This document shows positions 7,065 to 7,764 of a stretch of DNA of 7,764 nucleotides, one piece after another. Made by a program: the position numbers and the translations under genes. Origin of the DNA: Propionibacteriaceae bacterium. GTDB lineage: Bacteria > Actinomycetota > Actinomycetes > Propionibacteriales > Propionibacteriaceae. The notes beneath the pieces were generated by a model, which was not told the origin of the DNA, did no database searches, and saw only the letters and a list, made by a program, of their open reading frames with translations. The stretch's first letter is position 1, and each line of letters opens with the position of its first letter. The DNA lies in the NCBI GenBank assembly GCA_003158895.1, contig PMLO01000226.1, forward strand, positions 3,708-11,471, written 5' to 3'.

Positions 7065-7099
7065 AAGACGAGGCCCCGTATGTAGGCCTCGTGGGTCTT
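7065..7099. repeat. Long inverted repeat in the lacI/lsr2 intergenic region
   Basis: ACGAGGCC (7068-7075) and GGCCTCGT (7085-7092) form an 8-bp perfect stem with a nine-base loop. Alternatively AAGAC (7065-7069) pairs with GTCTT (7095-7099) around GAGGCC/GGCCTC, giving 11 pairs with a four-base bulge. It lies about 70-105 bases upstream of the lacI start, so it may fold in the lacI leader RNA or act as a protein-binding dyad. There is no U-tract, and a terminator is not expected between divergent genes. Confidence 0.55.
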
Positions 7100-7122
7100 A
7101 GTGAAGCGTGCTTTAGGAGTCC

Positions 7123-7138
7123 TGCAGACCGGTCACCA
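7123..7138. promoter_or_regulatory. Candidate LacI-type operator
   Basis: A 16-bp imperfect dyad with a central CG: TG, two unmatched bases, GACC-GGTC, two unmatched bases, CA. Twelve of 16 positions are symmetric. Even length and a CG centre are typical of LacI-family operators. It lies 129 bases upstream of the lacI start, between lacI and lsr2, consistent with autoregulation. No second copy was found to confirm it. Confidence 0.35.
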
Positions 7139-7149
7139 CTATTGATCGG

Positions 7150-7186
7150 GCATGCATAATGACAACAAGGGTGCATGCAGTTGCAT
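7150..7186. repeat. AT-richer region with repeated GCATGCA/TGCAT motifs
   Basis: GCATGCA occurs at 7150-7156 and 7173-7179, and TGCAT at 7153-7157, 7172-7176 and 7182-7186. The second copy is the perfect palindrome TGCATGCA (7172-7179). The surrounding DNA is clearly AT-richer than the rest of the window. It lies immediately upstream of the proposed lsr2 promoter, a plausible site for Lsr2 autoregulation or another regulator. Confidence 0.45.
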
Positions 7187-7210
7187 TCTCGCTAGCAGGG
7201 TGAATATTGT
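7181..7210 (+). promoter_or_regulatory. Probable lsr2 promoter
   Basis: TTGCAT (7181-7186) as -35 and TATTGT (7205-7210) as -10, separated by 18 bases, fit a housekeeping-sigma promoter. The predicted 5' untranslated leader is about 50 bases. The -35 box overlaps the last TGCAT repeat. A second -10-like CATAAT at 7155-7160 has no convincing -35. Confidence 0.45.
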
Positions 7211-7255
7211 GGGGGAGTCGGCCGGGGAGATCGGTCGATAGGTCCGAACCAGCTT

Positions 7256-7260
7256 GGGAG
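7256..7260 (+). promoter_or_regulatory. Ribosome binding site deciding the lsr2 start
   Basis: GGGAG ends five bases before ATG 7266. This favours ATG 7266 over the in-frame TTG at 7254, which would overlap the site itself. Confidence 0.75.
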
Positions 7261-7265
7261 AGCAT

Positions 7266-7586
7266 ATGGTTAGCAAGATGACTGTGGTGCTGGAAGACGA
7301 TGTCGATGGCAGCGTTGCTGCCGAGACGGTCCGATTTGCGCTCGATGGTGTGAACTACGAAATCGATCTTTCGAGCGTGAATGCCGAAAAGCTTCGCGCT
7401 GCGGTTGCCCCGTGGATCGGATCCGCACGTCGCACCGGTGGCCGTAAGGCCCAGGTCCGCGCGACCGCCCGTGGAGCTTCGAACGCGAACACGATCCGCA
7501 CCTGGGCACGTGGCCAGGGCTACGAGGTGAGCGATCGCGGTCGAGTGTCCGCCGAGATCCGCAAGGCCTACGAAGACGCCCACTGA
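7266..7586 (+). CDS. lsr2: Lsr2 nucleoid-associated protein / xenogeneic silencer
   Basis: H-NS-like actinobacterial protein that bridges DNA and silences AT-rich, often foreign, genes. It has 106 residues, close to the usual 110-112. The N-terminal dimerisation domain starts with VSKMTVVLEDDVDGSVAAETVRFALDGVNYEIDLS (residues 2-36), and Trp50 closes the domain. A basic linker follows at about 55-75. The C-terminal DNA-binding domain contains TIRTWARGQGYEVSDRGRVSAEI, with the AT-hook-like RGR at residues 91-93. The start is ATG 7266 with a GGGAG site; the TTG at 7254 is rejected. The first half of the gene is only slightly above 50% GC by eye, unlike the folate operon. It has its own promoter and terminator and in other actinobacteria is followed by clpC. 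Confidence 0.97.
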   Translation: MVSKMTVVLEDDVDGSVAAETVRFALDGVNYEIDLSSVNAEKLRAAVAPWIGSARRTGGRKAQVRATARGASNANTIRTWARGQGYEVSDRGRVSAEIRKAYEDAH

Positions 7587-7606
7587 TCACAGAGCACGTC
7601 GTCGGG

Positions 7607-7636
7607 ACAGGGGCTGGGAGTAATCCCGGCCCCTGT
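7607..7636 (+). terminator. lsr2 intrinsic terminator
   Basis: ACAGGGGCTGGG (7607-7618) pairs with CCCGGCCCCTGT (7625-7636), 12 pairs including one G-U, around a six-base AGTAAT loop. An outer helper stem GTCGGG/CCCGAC (7601-7606 with 7644-7649) is also possible. It begins 21 bases after the lsr2 stop. There is no long U-tract, typical for this group. Confidence 0.85.
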
Positions 7637-7670
7637 GCCGTTCCCCGACATCTGCCCCCATGCTCCGATG

Positions 7671-7684
7671 CGCTGAGAGCGAAC
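7671..7684 (+). promoter_or_regulatory. Probable ClgR operator
   Basis: CGCTGAGAGCGAAC fits at every position the core I recall for ClgR of Corynebacterium glutamicum, CGCYNANRGCGWWS; the four-base WNNW prefix does not fit well. ClgR activates clp protease genes. The site lies two bases upstream of the -35 of the promoter at 7687-7713, a normal activator position, and ahead of where clpC is expected. Confidence 0.6.
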
Positions 7685-7686
7685 GT

Positions 7687-7713
7687 GGAACAGTCTGGGG
7701 GGACAGCAACGTT
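7687..7713 (+). promoter_or_regulatory. Probable SigR/SigH-type stress promoter for the downstream gene (expected clpC)
   Basis: GGAACA (7687-7692), 17 bases, then CGTT (7710-7713) match the thiol-stress ECF sigma consensus GGAAYA-N16-17-CGTT known from SigR of Streptomyces and SigH of Mycobacterium. Just downstream, TAGACT (7717-7722) fits a housekeeping -10 (TANNNT), so a second start is possible, though no good -35 is seen for it. The remaining bases to 7764 are untranslated leader or the very start of the next gene; I do not call a start codon there. Confidence 0.6.
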
Positions 7714-7764
7714 ACGTAGACTGACACGTACCGTCGGAGCGTGTGAGGTGCACGCCGGACGGGG

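Noticed and set aside
6916..7176. 86-residue - strand frame spanning the lacI 5' end and the intergenic region
   Set aside because: It overlaps the lacI helix-turn-helix coding sequence in another frame and has no family resemblance. A tRNA was also considered here but no T-loop GTTCGA-type motif or cloverleaf is visible.
1..7764. CRISPR array, insertion sequence, integrase/attachment site or phage genes
   Set aside because: No regularly spaced repeats, transposase motifs, terminal inverted repeats or integrase-like frames were seen.

Overview
The window is a stretch of a high-GC actinobacterial chromosome. Evidence for this: strong G/C preference at third codon positions, GTG starts, 4-base ATGA/GTGA gene overlaps, hairpin terminators without U-tracts, an Lsr2 nucleoid protein (an actinobacterial family), and the gene order ftsH-folE-folP-folB-folK-DUF3180. 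That order also occurs in Mycobacterium and Streptomyces. No more precise taxonomic placement can be supported from the sequence alone.

Region 1 (1-4783, + strand) is a compact operon. It opens inside ftsH (membrane AAA+ zinc protease, 5' end outside the window). Four tetrahydrofolate enzymes follow: folE (GTP cyclohydrolase I), folP (dihydropteroate synthase), folB (dihydroneopterin aldolase) and folK (HPPK). Then come a four-helix DUF3180 membrane protein and an unrecognised membrane-anchored coiled-coil protein. From folE to DUF3180 each gene overlaps the next by 4-8 bases, which implies translational coupling. Together these genes carry GTP to the pterin-pABA condensation step of folate synthesis.

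Region 2 (4784-4862) is a convergent intergenic gap with a strong hairpin that can terminate transcription from both sides.

Region 3 (4863-6994, - strand) is a two-gene unit: a LacI-family regulator whose stop codon overlaps the GTG start of an orphan NuoD-like protein (49-kDa complex I subunit family). The NuoD-like protein keeps the family scaffold but has Ser and Trp where the family has its quinone-site His and Tyr. No other complex I genes are nearby. In M. tuberculosis this slot between DUF3180 and lsr2 holds pantothenate, coaX and lysS genes, so the region looks rearranged.

Region 4 (6995-7265) is a divergent lacI/lsr2 intergenic region. It is AT-richer than the rest and holds a long hairpin, a LacI-type dyad with a central CG, repeated TGCAT/GCATGCA motifs and a plausible lsr2 promoter.

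Region 5 (7266-7764, + strand) has lsr2, its terminator, and then an untranslated promoter region. That region carries a match to the ClgR operator core and a SigR/SigH-type promoter (GGAACA-N17-CGTT). Both are what one expects ahead of clpC, which follows lsr2 in other actinobacteria and probably begins just past the window.

Most of the window is conserved housekeeping DNA. The parts most worth a second look are the lacI/nuoD-like pair and the stress-promoter architecture at the right edge.
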